A stretch of 42,647 bases of DNA, taken from the NCBI GenBank assembly GCA_031551485.1, contig JAVBNO010000026.1:1-42647 (forward strand), read 5' to 3'. Source of the stretch: JAVBNO01 sp031551485. Lineage in GTDB: Bacteria; Bacillota; Clostridia; Oscillospirales; Ruminococcaceae. Position 1 is the stretch's first letter. Each line of letters opens with the position of its first letter. The notes beneath the pieces were generated by a model that saw only the letters and a program-made list of their open reading frames with translations, searched no databases and had not been told where the DNA came from. Shown here piece by piece: positions 1 to 8,216 of the stretch. A program made the position numbers and the translations under genes.

Positions 1-346
1 CACCAAAAACCAAACCACCGAAAGTGGGTTTTTGTTTTTGCTGTGGGAATGGATTCGAACAGATCGTGCGCCACCGTCGGTAAAAACACTCCGGGTGAGT
101 GTTTTTAGATCGCGGCTCGCGAATCCACCCGCTCCCACCAAAAACAAAACCACCGAAAGGTGGTTTTGTTTTTGCAGTGGGACTGGATTCGAACAGATCG
201 TGCCGCCACCGGCGGTAAAAACACTCCGGGGGAGTGTTTTTAGATCGCGGCTCGCGAATCCACCCGCTCCCACCAAAAGCAAAACCACCGAAAGGTGGTT
301 TTGTTTTTGCAGTGGGAATGGATTCGAACAGATCGTGCCGCCATAA
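1..346. repeat. Tandem array of ~135-bp structured repeats, cut by the window edge
   Basis: The unit recurs with a period of 134-135 bp: its block beginning GTGGGAATGGATTCG starts at 43, 177 (one base changed) and 312. Each unit holds a perfect palindrome with a GAAA loop (139-174, 274-309) and a second hairpin with arms AAAACACTCC/GGAGTGTTTT. These are flanked by arms GTGGGA...TGGATTCG and CGAATCCA...TCCCAC that pair across the unit, so the inner part folds as a branched structure. The minus strand shows a tRNA T-loop-like TTCGAATCC and a 7-bp acceptor-like helix, but no proper D or anticodon arm. A + strand reading frame runs through the array only because the unit length permits it. 347-424 shows nothing recognisable. 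Function unknown; candidates are a tRNA-derived repeat or a repeated structured RNA. Confidence 0.85.
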
Positions 347-424
347 TGCTTGTATACATATCATTGTTACCCAAAATTGGAATCAAAAATGTGTGGGTTG
401 AAAGTTCTATTGAGAATTCACTGT

Positions 425-1102
425 TTATATACGCTCCTCATCTAACGTTAGCCCATTCGCGTTCACTATGGTGACGGGGACTCCCGAACGCTCAGAAAGC
501 GTGTCAACGAACAGTTGCGATTGCTCGTAGTAAAGGTGGAAGACTCGATAGGGAGTTTGAGGCTGATCCGGCCATAGGCGATAGTCCTCCTGCCTTGGGC
601 ACGGTGTATATGCCCTGCGTATCTCATATGCCCCGTATACTTTGAGCACCCCTAGCTCCTGGCACAACTCCAGTCGGTTGATTCCGTTGTAGGGGAAATG
701 GATCAAGGTGCGGCACAGCTCCGGCGCATTGTAGCGGTAATGATAGTAATTTTCCAGAAAAGCTTCCCGTAGGAACAGTGCCTCTTCGTCCTTATAGTAG
801 ACCTTAATGTCCACTTTGGCGGCACGGTAAACCAGTATAATCGGGATAGGCGTCATGCCAAACAGCATCACCAACATCGCAGAGATCAGCATGTGTTGAC
901 CTTCGACAGATCGGTAAGGACCCGTCGGTGGCATATTCGCGTTGCCGGTTATGCTGTCGAAAAATGGTGCGGAAGCGATCAACCAGAAGCACGCGATAAC
1001 CAGAAGCACCATCATTACTCTGTTGAGTTTACTTTCAGTGCGCACACGCTTAACCATGCTTTTGCGCACCTGTGTGTCCACTTGAAAGCACATGTCCTTC
1101 AT
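425..1102 (-). CDS. Hypothetical protein with two membrane segments
   Basis: 225 residues, not recognised. Two hydrophobic segments lie near residues 28-50 and 70-93, followed by a soluble C-terminal part of about 130 residues rich in Tyr, Arg and acidic residues. The N terminus is basic. The ATG start has a GAGAGG ribosome binding site 7 bases upstream, which supports real translation. It stands alone between the left-edge tandem repeats and the transposon-like element at 1329, so it belongs to an accessory segment. The C-terminal part probably lies in the cytoplasm if the short hairpin between the helices faces out. No catalytic motif could be named. Confidence 0.6.
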   Translation of the reverse strand: MKDMCFQVDTQVRKSMVKRVRTESKLNRVMMVLLVIACFWLIASAPFFDSITGNANMPPTGPYRSVEGQHMLISAMLVMLFGMTPIPIILVYRAAKVDIKVYYKDEEALFLREAFLENYYHYRYNAPELCRTLIHFPYNGINRLELCQELGVLKVYGAYEIRRAYTPCPRQEDYRLWPDQPQTPYRVFHLYYEQSQLFVDTLSERSGVPVTIVNANGLTLDEERI

Positions 1103-1430
1103 AGGCGTTCCTCTCTGGCCAATTCGCTGACTTATTCAAACAACTCACATTTTTATTTGATTCCAGTAAGTTCACCAGCTATACGGTGCATCAGGTATAT
1201 CCGACATAAACATATTTAATTTAGAATCATTTTACCATGAAACTTGTTCAAAATCCACTCAGACTTGTCTCTTTTCATTTCCCAAAGAACAGAATGGAAA
1301 ATCACGCTTCCTGTACAAAAGTATCATTGGTTCTCCGCAATTTAGAGGGGGATTTCACTTTTTGAGCAAATCTTGACTTTTGAAAAGCTGAACCCGTCGC
1401 GTGGTTTAGAAGGGGCAGATTGGAGCTGTA

Positions 1431-1459
1431 TTGTAAAGAAGATGTGTTTATGCTAACAT
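1431..1459 (+). promoter_or_regulatory. Sigma-A-like promoter inside the transposon-like element
   Basis: TTGTAA (1431-1436), a 17-bp spacer and TAACAT (1454-1459). The same arrangement, TTGTAA-17-TACCAT, is kept in the second element copy at 42419-42447, which supports function. It would drive the passenger gene at 1562. Confidence 0.5.
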
Positions 1460-1561
1460 AATGAGGTAAGAGCTTCACGCCGCAATGGGCAAAACAGGTT
1501 CAGTTTCGGCGGATAAAGTTGACGTAGCGAAATTATAAATTGTGCATAGTGGGGTTTGCTC

Positions 1562-1888
1562 ATGCCTTTATATTATAAACAGTCTGACGATATTAAGCAG
1601 ATTAGAAAACGGATTAAAAGATTTTCCTTACAGCGTAAGATATTTATTTTTGTGTTCATTGTGGTTGCCATAGTGTGTATTATTCACGCCGTGCTTATCT
1701 ATTGCGAGGCAGCACAAGTAGGCAACCTCACTTTGATTTTATCCCTTATTTTTCTTTTGAGTTTTTTATTTGCATTTGGCGGTCGGGGCGGAAATGAAAC
1801 GGCGAGAATAATTAAGGATTTGAAGCAAAGAGAACAGGTGTTAATTCAGCAAGAGAATCTTGATAAATTTCGCAAGCAAAATAATTGA
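1562..1888 (+). CDS. Small membrane protein, passenger of the transposon-like element
   Basis: 108 residues from the ATG at 1562; an in-frame TTG two codons earlier is less likely. A basic N terminus (many Lys/Arg to about residue 30) is followed by two hydrophobic segments near residues 29-50 and 58-77, joined by a short loop containing Cys. The C terminus is a charged, probably helical tail of about 30 residues rich in Lys, Gln and Glu. Family not recognised. Only a weak GTGGGG ribosome binding site precedes the start. The gene lies wholly between the inverted ends of the element and has its own promoter and terminator, so it travels as cargo. The sequence is AT-rich relative to the core genes. 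A toxin, immunity or envelope-stress role is possible but unsupported. Confidence 0.55.
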   Translation: MPLYYKQSDDIKQIRKRIKRFSLQRKIFIFVFIVVAIVCIIHAVLIYCEAAQVGNLTLILSLIFLLSFLFAFGGRGGNETARIIKDLKQREQVLIQQENLDKFRKQNN

Positions 1889-1934
1889 ACTGTTTCGTTC
1901 GCCTTCTAAACCAAAGGTGTAACAAAGTACGCTG

Positions 1935-1992
1935 GGCAAAACCCGCCCCTCTTATTGGTTTTTACCGAGAGGCGCAGGTTTTGCCTTTTTTT
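1935..1992 (+). terminator. Intrinsic terminator of the passenger gene
   Basis: Arms GGCAAAACC and GGTTTTGCC (outer) with CCTC/GAGG pairing inside, followed by a seven-T run. It lies within the element, 46 bp after the passenger gene stop. Confidence 0.8.
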
Positions 1993-2120
1993 ATTTTTTG
2001 CCCCCTCTAAATTGCGGAGAACCGTATCATTTCACCCCTTGACAAAGTTGGTTCTGTAAGTATCATGTGGTATTCGCACCAAAGTACAGACGAAAAGTAT
2101 TTTATGGTGAAAAACGATTC

Positions 2121-2165
2121 GCAAAATAACTGTCCCCAGGCCTAGTCTGTGGACAGTTATTTTGC
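2121..2165. repeat. Perfect 15-bp inverted repeat upstream of the acetyltransferase gene
   Basis: GCAAAATAACTGTCC at 2121-2135 is matched exactly in inverted orientation at 2151-2165, with a 15-base loop. No T run follows on either strand, so it is not a classic terminator. It lies about 70 bp before the acetyltransferase gene and could be an operator or a hairpin in its leader. The rest of 2032-2237 shows nothing else recognisable. Confidence 0.6.
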
Positions 2166-2237
2166 GCCATATGCACGCTTTCTTTTTGTGACAATTTTTC
2201 CATTTTATGATAAAATTATGGGGAGAGGGTGATTTTG

Positions 2238-2810
2238 ATGCATATTCGCCGCGCAACCCAAGAGCATGTAACCGCCATCAGCCACATTTTAGCCGCCAGT
2301 TGGAAAAGCGGCTATCGGGGCCTGTTGCCCCAGTCCTATTTAGACGAGATCGCCGACGACCGCTGGGTGGATATTTTTACCCAGTGGATGGAAAGCGGAC
2401 GGATGACGACACTGCTGGCCTGTGATGAGTTGACGACTGTTGGCTGTGTTGCCTATGGGGCCTCCCGTGAGGAGGCTTTGTCCGGCTGGGGCGAAATCGT
2501 GGTCTTATATCTGCTGCCGGATTATTTTGGCTCAGGCTGCGCCGGCATGCTGATGGAGGCGGCCCTGGCGGACTTGCAAGCGCAAGGGTATCGGGATGTT
2601 TACCTTTGGGTGCTGGATACCAACTGGCGGGCGCGGCGCTTTTATGAAAAATGCGGTTTTCGCTGTAATCAGGAATTGCTCACCTTTGAGCTGGCGGGGG
2701 AGACCTTCCACGATGTGCGCTATATCCGCTCGCTGGATGCCCCCAAAGCTGATTTAAAATCCATCCTCCAGGATGTACATGCGAAAGTCTGCCTCCCGCA
2801 CAGCGGCTAA
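2238..2810 (+). CDS. GNAT-family N-acetyltransferase
   Basis: 190 residues of the GNAT fold, which transfers an acetyl group from acetyl-CoA to an amine; the substrate cannot be read. The N-terminal IRRATQEHVTAISH is the usual GNAT first strand and helix. The acetyl-CoA pyrophosphate loop is seen as YFGSGCAGMLM, and the C-terminal signature is WVLDTNWRARRFYEKCGF. ATG 2238 is preferred over the in-frame GTG 2229, because the GAGAGGG site at 2224-2230 is correctly spaced only for 2238. The 3' end overlaps the convergent gene 2754-3149 by 57 bp, and the last 20 or so codons extend past the fold. Probably cytoplasmic and transcribed alone. Confidence 0.88.
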   Translation: MHIRRATQEHVTAISHILAASWKSGYRGLLPQSYLDEIADDRWVDIFTQWMESGRMTTLLACDELTTVGCVAYGASREEALSGWGEIVVLYLLPDYFGSGCAGMLMEAALADLQAQGYRDVYLWVLDTNWRARRFYEKCGFRCNQELLTFELAGETFHDVRYIRSLDAPKADLKSILQDVHAKVCLPHSG

Positions 2811-3149
2811 ATATTTATCGTATTGCTGGCGGGCCAGAGAAACAAGCTGCATCCCCAGCCGCAAAGGGGCGGGGGTGGCGGCATAGTTGGCCTTTGCGGC
2901 GGAAACGGTTACATAGGCACCCTGCACCGGCAAAGGCACCGGGCGCCCCAGTACGGTGAGGGTGGGGTATTGTGCCTCATCGAAGGCGAGGGTGACCAGA
3001 CCGTGGGTATTGCCGTACCCCACATCCAACGCCGCCTCGTCGACGGTGTACAGCCCCCACACGCTTAGCAAAAACAGCAGGGTGGCCAGAAAAGAAACAA
3101 GCGAAAGGGCGCGGGCGGGATTTTGGCGGAAACGGTTATGATGATTCAT
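2754..3149 (-). CDS. Small membrane-anchored protein downstream of spoIIP
   Basis: 131 residues with one N-terminal hydrophobic segment (about 14-36) after a basic start, so either a signal anchor or a single-pass protein with the rest outside. The remainder has predicted strands and a helical C terminus; no family recognised. The ATG is 22 bp after the spoIIP stop with an AAAGGA ribosome binding site, so it is almost certainly cotranscribed with spoIIP. In Bacillus subtilis the small membrane protein gene yqxA sits in this same place after spoIIP. That is positional similarity only; no sequence homology is claimed. The C terminus overlaps the convergent acetyltransferase gene by 57 bp. Confidence 0.7.
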   Translation of the reverse strand: MNHHNRFRQNPARALSLVSFLATLLFLLSVWGLYTVDEAALDVGYGNTHGLVTLAFDEAQYPTLTVLGRPVPLPVQGAYVTVSAAKANYAATPAPLRLGMQLVSLARQQYDKYLAAVREADFRMYILEDGF

Positions 3150-3171
3150 GCAGACATCCTTTATCTTTTGA

Positions 3172-4338
3172 CTATTCTACGGTGGTGGATTTCAGATATT
3201 GGGCCAATGACTTTCCCACCAGGCGGGCGGAATAAATGGCTTCGTCCAGGGTGTTGGCGTTGGAGCCGAATTCCAGCAGCAGACTGCCGGGGGTCAAATC
3301 CATATTGTATTTGCGGTAGCAAAAGAACACGGGCCGGGTGAGGGTGGGGTAATCGGCTTCAATGGCGTTGGTGAGGGCGGCGGCAAACCGAAGGTTGTCG
3401 CGCCACAGGGGCATATTCATTTTGCCGTCGTCACAGGGGGCAATCACCATCACCTGGGCGGCCTTGACACCGTTTACCTCGGTGACCGGTTTGACGATGG
3501 CGCTGTCTTCCCGTTCAATGGCGTCCCGGTGAATGTCCAGCACCACTTTAATAGAGGGGTAGTCGGCCAGATACTGTTCAATGGTCTTGGCAGAGCGTTC
3601 ATAAGAACCGTTGTAGGAGGGGTAATCGTGCTTGGTGGTGTCGTGAATAACGCCAATGCCCTCCGCTTCCAGCGCTTTGGCCAGTTCATCCCCCAAGGCG
3701 ACCACATTGGTAGTGTTGTCCAGCGAGCGCCAATTATTCCGCGTGTCATAGACATCGGCGTCATAATGTTCATAACTTTCGGTGGCGTGGGTGTGCACAA
3801 TCAGCACCTGAGGCTCATCTGAATCATCCAGCATCAGGCCGGAGGGGGTCGCCAGACACTCGGCAATTTCGCCGGTGGACATTTGGGTGTAGTTGCGCAG
3901 GTAACCGGTGCCAATGGAAATGTGGGTCTGGGGCGCGCCGGCCATAGTTTCCTGGACGAGAACACCCCGGTATTCATCGGGAATATCTTCGGGGGGCAGG
4001 GTTGTGTGGGTGTCGGGAGGCAGGGGGTAGTCTTCGCCGCCGCTGGTTTCTCCTTCGGGATCAGGATGGCGGTCGGACGGATCAGGGGTTGCGGGCGAAG
4101 ACGGGGTGTTCACTGGCGGTGCCGTTACCACCAAGGGGGCGTACCGCCGCGCCATCAGAGCCAGGGCGCCATCCGGCAGGGCAAGGCCGGCGGAGTAAAA
4201 GGTCATTCGCCCCAACAAGGGCAACATTCCCCACAGCAAAAATGCGCACAGCGCAATACACAGGCCCGCCGCCGCCAATGTGGCGGGAACCCTTGTCCAT
4301 CTTGTTGCTTTCCTTTGTTTTTCAGAAACAATTCTCAA
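3172..4338 (-). CDS. spoIIP: Stage II sporulation protein P (SpoIIP)
   Basis: Cell-wall hydrolase of the engulfment machinery (the DMP complex with SpoIID and SpoIIM), with amidase and endopeptidase activity on forespore septal peptidoglycan. One N-terminal transmembrane anchor lies near residues 20-45, then a Pro/Asp-rich linker (about 75-120). The SpoIIP catalytic domain contains VLIVHTHATESYEHYD (metal-binding His/Glu), VVLDIHRDAIER and the C-terminal LLLEFGSNANTLDEA. About 388 residues, normal for the family. TTG 4338 is preferred: the GGGAGG site leaves only one base before the in-frame TTG at 4347 but about 10 before 4338. A sigma-E-like pair, GCATTTCT-13-CATAAACA, lies upstream near 4370-4405 (weak inference). 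Divergent from lepA, as in the conserved gpr-spoIIP-lepA neighbourhood. Confidence 0.95.
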   Translation of the reverse strand: MRIVSEKQRKATRWTRVPATLAAAGLCIALCAFLLWGMLPLLGRMTFYSAGLALPDGALALMARRYAPLVVTAPPVNTPSSPATPDPSDRHPDPEGETSGGEDYPLPPDTHTTLPPEDIPDEYRGVLVQETMAGAPQTHISIGTGYLRNYTQMSTGEIAECLATPSGLMLDDSDEPQVLIVHTHATESYEHYDADVYDTRNNWRSLDNTTNVVALGDELAKALEAEGIGVIHDTTKHDYPSYNGSYERSAKTIEQYLADYPSIKVVLDIHRDAIEREDSAIVKPVTEVNGVKAAQVMVIAPCDDGKMNMPLWRDNLRFAAALTNAIEADYPTLTRPVFFCYRKYNMDLTPGSLLLEFGSNANTLDEAIYSARLVGKSLAQYLKSTTVE

Positions 4339-4458
4339 TCCTTTCAAGCCTCCCGCAAATGTGCGAAGTTATAATATGTTTATGTGGCAACGGGACGAGA
4401 AATGCGTGGCGGGCGGCAAAAATGGTAAAGGCAATGTATGGCGGCCGCTATAAAAATA

Positions 4459-4488
4459 TTGTTGCGGCGCGCTTTTTTATGCTATAAT
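4459..4488 (+). promoter_or_regulatory. Sigma-A promoter of lepA-hemW
   Basis: TTGTTG at 4459-4464, an 18-bp spacer and TATAAT at 4483-4488, about 70 bp before the lepA start. It lies in the divergent region shared with spoIIP. Confidence 0.75.
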
Positions 4489-4561
4489 AATAAATTATAG
4501 TGGCGGGGCCTTTTACAAGGGCCAGCAGCCCGTATTTTGCATATTGGAGAGTAGGCACGTA

Positions 4562-6370
4562 ATGGCCAACAGACAGGAAAACATCCGTAATTTTTGTATC
4601 ATCGCCCACATTGACCACGGCAAAAGCACACTGGCCGACCGGCTTTTGGAAAAGACGGCGGCTGTGGCAGCCCGAGAGATGGAAGAACAACTTTTGGACA
4701 ACATGGAGCTGGAACGGGAGCGGGGCATCACCATTAAGGCCCGCGCCGTTCGGCTTTCTTACAAAGCCCAGGATGGCAAGGAATACACCCTTAATCTGAT
4801 CGATACGCCGGGGCATGTGGACTTTCACTACGAGGTTTCCCGGTCGCTGGCCGCCTGCGAAGGGGCGGTGCTGGTGGTAGACGCGTCCCAGGGTATTGAG
4901 GCGCAGACACTGGCCAACACCTATCTGGCGGTGGAGCACGACTTGGAAATTGTGCCGGTCATCAATAAAATTGACCTGCCGGCGGCGGATCCGGACTTGG
5001 TAGCCCATGAAATTGAGGATATCATCGGCGTTCCGGCGCTGGATGCCCCACGCATTTCGGCCAAAGCTGGGGTGGGCATCGACGAGGTGTTGGAGCGGAT
5101 CGTCAAGGATATCCCGCCGCCCCAAGGGGATGAAGAGGCCCCTTTGCGGGCGCTTATCTTCGATTCCATTTACGACAGCTATAAAGGAGTCATTGTTTAC
5201 CTGCGGGTGATGGACGGGGTTGTCCGTCCGGGCGCCCAAGTGAAAATGATGTCCACCGGCGCCGTCTTCAGCGTGGTGGAGTTAGGGGTAATGGGCGCCT
5301 TGGGCCTCCAGCCTCAAAACGAGCTTTATGCCGGGCAGGTGGGCTACATTACCGCCAGCATTAAAAATGTGGGGGATACCCGCGTGGGCGACACGGTCAC
5401 CGACGCCGGCCTTCCCGCCGTCGAGGCGTTGCCCGGTTACCGGGCGGTGCATCCCATGGTCTTCTGCGGCATTTATCCTGCGGACGGGGCCAAATATCCC
5501 GACCTGCGGGACGCGCTGGAAAAGCTCCAGCTCAACGACGCCTCGCTCACCTATGAACCGGAAACGTCGGTGGCATTGGGTTTCGGTTTCCGGTGCGGCT
5601 TTTTGGGTCTGCTGCATATGGAGATTATTCAGGAGCGGTTGGAGCGGGAATACAATTTGGATTTGATTACCACCGCCCCCAGCGTTGTTTATAAGCTGAC
5701 GATGACCAACGGGGAAAAAATCGACATCGACAATCCCACCAACTACCCCGATCCCTCTCTGATTGCGGCGGCGGAGGAACCCTTTGTCAATGCCAGCATT
5801 TTCACTCCCACCACTTATATCGGCAGCATTATGGAGTTGTGCCAGGAACGGCGGGGTGTTTATAAAGACACGAAATATCTGGACCCCAACCGGGTGGAGC
5901 TGCATTATTCCCTGCCCCTTTGCGAAATCATTTATGACTTTTTTGACGCTTTAAAATCCCGCACAAAGGGCTATGCGTCCCTGGACTACGAACTTTCGGG
6001 CTATCAGCCCTCCAAGCTTGTGAAGCTGGACATTCTCTTAAACGGCGAAATTGTGGACGCGCTGTCCTTCATTGTCTATGCGGACAATGCCTACCCCCGG
6101 GCCCGGCGGCTGGCCGAAAAGTTAAAGGATCACATTCCCCGCCAGCTGTTTGAAGTGCCAATTCAGGCGGCGGTGGGGGGCAAGGTCATCGCCCGGGAAA
6201 CAGTGAAGGCCATGCGCAAAGATGTGTTGGCCAAGTGCTATGGCGGCGACATTACCCGAAAGAAAAAGCTTTTGGAAAAGCAGAAGGAAGGCAAAAAGCG
6301 GATGCGCCAACTGGGCAGTGTCGAAGTGCCCCAGGAGGCCTTTATGGCGGTGCTTAAGCTGGATGAATAA
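4562..6370 (+). CDS. lepA: Elongation factor 4 (LepA), ribosome back-translocase GTPase
   Basis: 602 residues, the usual LepA length. The GTPase domain shows the P loop AHIDHGKST, switch II DTPGH and the NKID guanine-specificity motif, followed by domain II, the EF-G-like domains III and V, and the LepA-specific C-terminal domain ending in KKLLEKQKEGKKRMRQLGSVEVPQEAF. LepA acts on stalled or mistranslocated ribosomes and in 30S biogenesis. ATG 4562 (protein start MANRQENIRN) is chosen over the upstream in-frame codon at 4544, because it gives the family N terminus and sits after a GGAGAG site. The gene abuts hemW, whose candidate start region overlaps the lepA stop, so the two are one transcription unit. 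Confidence 0.98.
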   Translation: MANRQENIRNFCIIAHIDHGKSTLADRLLEKTAAVAAREMEEQLLDNMELERERGITIKARAVRLSYKAQDGKEYTLNLIDTPGHVDFHYEVSRSLAACEGAVLVVDASQGIEAQTLANTYLAVEHDLEIVPVINKIDLPAADPDLVAHEIEDIIGVPALDAPRISAKAGVGIDEVLERIVKDIPPPQGDEEAPLRALIFDSIYDSYKGVIVYLRVMDGVVRPGAQVKMMSTGAVFSVVELGVMGALGLQPQNELYAGQVGYITASIKNVGDTRVGDTVTDAGLPAVEALPGYRAVHPMVFCGIYPADGAKYPDLRDALEKLQLNDASLTYEPETSVALGFGFRCGFLGLLHMEIIQERLEREYNLDLITTAPSVVYKLTMTNGEKIDIDNPTNYPDPSLIAAAEEPFVNASIFTPTTYIGSIMELCQERRGVYKDTKYLDPNRVELHYSLPLCEIIYDFFDALKSRTKGYASLDYELSGYQPSKLVKLDILLNGEIVDALSFIVYADNAYPRARRLAEKLKDHIPRQLFEVPIQAAVGGKVIARETVKAMRKDVLAKCYGGDITRKKKLLEKQKEGKKRMRQLGSVEVPQEAFMAVLKLDE

Positions 6371-6395
6371 AGAAGACACGTGGGGGCATGAGAAA

Positions 6396-7520
6396 ATGGC
6401 GACAGAGGCGCATATGGGGCTATATATCCACATTCCCTTTTGCGCCCGCAAATGCCCCTACTGCGATTTTTACTCTTTGGGCGGCGGCGCCGCGGCCCGA
6501 TACGCCGATGTGTATACCACCGCCCTTTTGCAAGAGATGGCGTATTACAGCCAAAGAGGCGGTTTGCCAAAAGTCGATACCGTCTATTTTGGCGGTGGGA
6601 CGCCGCCTTTGTTGGGCCAGGACAATCTTTTGCGGCTTGTGAAGGGCATTCACCGGCACTTTACTGTCACGACCGACGCGGAGATTACGCTGGAGGCCAA
6701 CCCCGGTCTGCTGAAAGATCCGCGGCTGCTGCCAATGATATGTGAAGCCGGGGTGAACCGCCTTTCCTACGGGGCCCAAAGCGCCGTGGATGCCGAGCTG
6801 CGGGGGCTGGGGCGGACACACCGCCACCGGGATACAATTGCCGGGGTGGAGGCTGCCGCCAAAGCCGGCATTGCCAACATTTCGCTGGATATCATGCTGG
6901 GGATACCCGGGCAGACGGCGAAAAGCGCCCTCTATACCATTGACGCCTTTGCCGACTTGGGCGCGGCGCACATTTCCGCCTATCTCCTTAAAATTGAACC
7001 GGACACCGCCTTTGCGCGGCAGGGGGTGGCCGCTGCGGATGAAGAGGAAGCGGGTGCGCTTTATCTGGCGGCTGTGGAGCGGTTGGCGGCGCGGGGGTAC
7101 CAGCAATACGAAATTTCCAATTTTGCCAAAGGGGGGGCGGCCTGCCGCCACAATTTGCACTATTGGCGGTGCGAGCCCTATTTGGGCCTGGGCCCGGCGG
7201 CCCACAGCTTTTTGCATGGGCGGCGGTTTTACACGCCCCGGAATCTAGACGCTTTTCTTGCCGGCGGGGATGACCGCTATGTGGATGACGGCGCAGGTGG
7301 CAGCTTTGAGGAGCGGGTCATGCTGGGCTTGCGGCTTAATGAAGGGATACGCTACGCCGACTTAGCCGATGATTCGGATTCATGCGACCGGCTCAGGGCA
7401 CAAGCGGCGCAGTGGGCATCCCGCACTCAGGGGTTGCTCATCGCCGACAGGGACAGCCTGCGGCTGACGCCCAAAGGAATGTTGGTATCCAACGCGGTCA
7501 TCGGCGCTTTGCTGGCATAA
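6396..7520 (+). CDS. hemW: Radical SAM heme chaperone HemW
   Basis: About 374 residues. The radical SAM cysteines are in CARKCPYCDFY (CX3CX2C), preceded by the family motif GLYIHIPF and followed by VDTVYFGGGTPP. The C-terminal HemN-like accessory domain includes YQQYEISNFAKGG and the region GLGPAAHSFL. HemW binds heme and a 4Fe-4S cluster and is now viewed as a heme chaperone rather than a coproporphyrinogen oxidase. Starts at 6363, 6396 and 6414 are all possible. 6396 has a GGGGGC site; 6414 has GAGG at close spacing and gives MGLYIHIP, so the N terminus is uncertain by about 6 residues. lepA-hemW is a widely conserved gene pair. Confidence 0.93.
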   Translation: MATEAHMGLYIHIPFCARKCPYCDFYSLGGGAAARYADVYTTALLQEMAYYSQRGGLPKVDTVYFGGGTPPLLGQDNLLRLVKGIHRHFTVTTDAEITLEANPGLLKDPRLLPMICEAGVNRLSYGAQSAVDAELRGLGRTHRHRDTIAGVEAAAKAGIANISLDIMLGIPGQTAKSALYTIDAFADLGAAHISAYLLKIEPDTAFARQGVAAADEEEAGALYLAAVERLAARGYQQYEISNFAKGGAACRHNLHYWRCEPYLGLGPAAHSFLHGRRFYTPRNLDAFLAGGDDRYVDDGAGGSFEERVMLGLRLNEGIRYADLADDSDSCDRLRAQAAQWASRTQGLLIADRDSLRLTPKGMLVSNAVIGALLA

Positions 7521-7555
7521 GAAACCCGCCTGTGCAGGCATTAGGGGGTGAGGGG

Positions 7556-8104
7556 TTGAACGAGAACAACTGGCTGGCGCTCAGCTACCATGTGCCGATG
7601 AATCCGTCCAAAAACCGGGTTTATATTTGGCGCAAGCTGAAGGAATTTGGCGCCGAGTATCTTACCCCAGGGGTAGCGCTTTTACCCCGCAGCCCCCAAA
7701 ATCTCCGCAAGTTTCGCTCCCTTTGGAATCATATCCGCGAAACAGGCGGCGAGGCTGTGCTCAGTGAATTGTTTTTTTTAGACCAGGAAGATATGCTGTC
7801 CATGGTCGAGCGGTTTCGCACCCAGTCCATCAGCGACTATACCGAACTGCTGATGGACTGCACCCGGCTTATGGACGACATCCGGGCGCTGCGGGCCATG
7901 GGCAAGGCCCATGCCGATGACACCGAAGGGCAGCTGCGGCGAATGCTGCGGCGCTTTTCCCACCTACAGCGCCGGGACTATTTTCAGGCGGGGGAACACA
8001 CGGCCGGCGCCACCGAACAAGGGCTGCGGGATATTGCCAAAGCGGTGCGCTGGTCGGCCCAGGATATCCAAAACCAATTGCGGAAATTCTTAGAGAAGGA
8101 ATAG
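7556..8104 (+). CDS. ChrB N-terminal-domain-like protein
   Basis: 182 residues from a TTG start preceded by AGGGGGTGAGGGG; no better in-frame start exists. The N-terminal half resembles the ChrB N-terminal domain (chromate-resistance regulator family): WLALSYHVP, then NRVYIWRKLKEFGAEYLTPGV, LLP and the IRETGGEAVL segment. The second half is helical and highly charged (Arg/Glu/Gln) with no clear domain. Only the N-terminal domain is present; the metal-dependent C-terminal half of proteobacterial ChrB is missing, so a chromate role should not be assumed. It begins 36 bp after hemW and is probably read through from it. No ChrA transporter gene is in the window. Confidence 0.7.
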   Translation: MNENNWLALSYHVPMNPSKNRVYIWRKLKEFGAEYLTPGVALLPRSPQNLRKFRSLWNHIRETGGEAVLSELFFLDQEDMLSMVERFRTQSISDYTELLMDCTRLMDDIRALRAMGKAHADDTEGQLRRMLRRFSHLQRRDYFQAGEHTAGATEQGLRDIAKAVRWSAQDIQNQLRKFLEKE

Positions 8105-8154
8105 CTTTTTCTTGCGTTTTGCCCAAAATAATGATACACTTTTTAGTATTAATA

Positions 8155-8168
8155 ACCGTTAAAACGGT
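8155..8168. promoter_or_regulatory. Perfect inverted repeat ACCGTT-AA-AACGGT upstream of asnA
   Basis: A 14-bp perfect dyad about 50 bp before the asnA start, just downstream of AT-rich promoter-like sequence near 8112-8150. Size and place suit an operator for a nitrogen regulator. No known consensus was matched. Confidence 0.35.
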
Positions 8169-8216
8169 ATTTCGTCCCCGCCGCAAAGGCCCGGACATTT
8201 TCAATTTGGAGGTACT

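Larger units (their letters stand above)
1329..2023 (+). mobile_element. Transposon-like element with 23-bp inverted ends, 8-bp target duplication and a passenger gene
   Basis: A 23-bp sequence beginning GGTTCTCCGC at 1329-1351 is repeated exactly in inverted orientation at 2001-2023. The 8 bp GTATCATT abuts both outer ends (1321-1328 and 2024-2031), the signature of a target-site duplication. A second inverted pair, GGTTTAGAAGG at 1403-1413 and CCTTCTAAACC at 1902-1912, lies inside. The 695-bp interior holds one small membrane-protein gene and a terminator but no transposase, so it must move in trans. The GGTTCT-type ends and 8-bp duplication resemble the ISL3 family; that family call is inference from memory. 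A second copy with a closely similar left 200 bp starts at 42319. The part from 1103 to 1328 holds nothing recognisable. Confidence 0.85.

Noticed and set aside
32..346. Open frame of 104 codons through the left-edge repeats
   Set aside because: The frame exists because the repeat length lets it stay open; the peptide merely mirrors the hairpins, and no ribosome binding site is present.
1..346. CRISPR array
   Set aside because: The whole 135-bp unit repeats, with no short constant repeats separated by unique spacers and no cas genes nearby.
7556..8104. Chromate resistance system
   Set aside because: Only the ChrB N-terminal-like domain is present and there is no chrA gene, so a resistance role is not supported.
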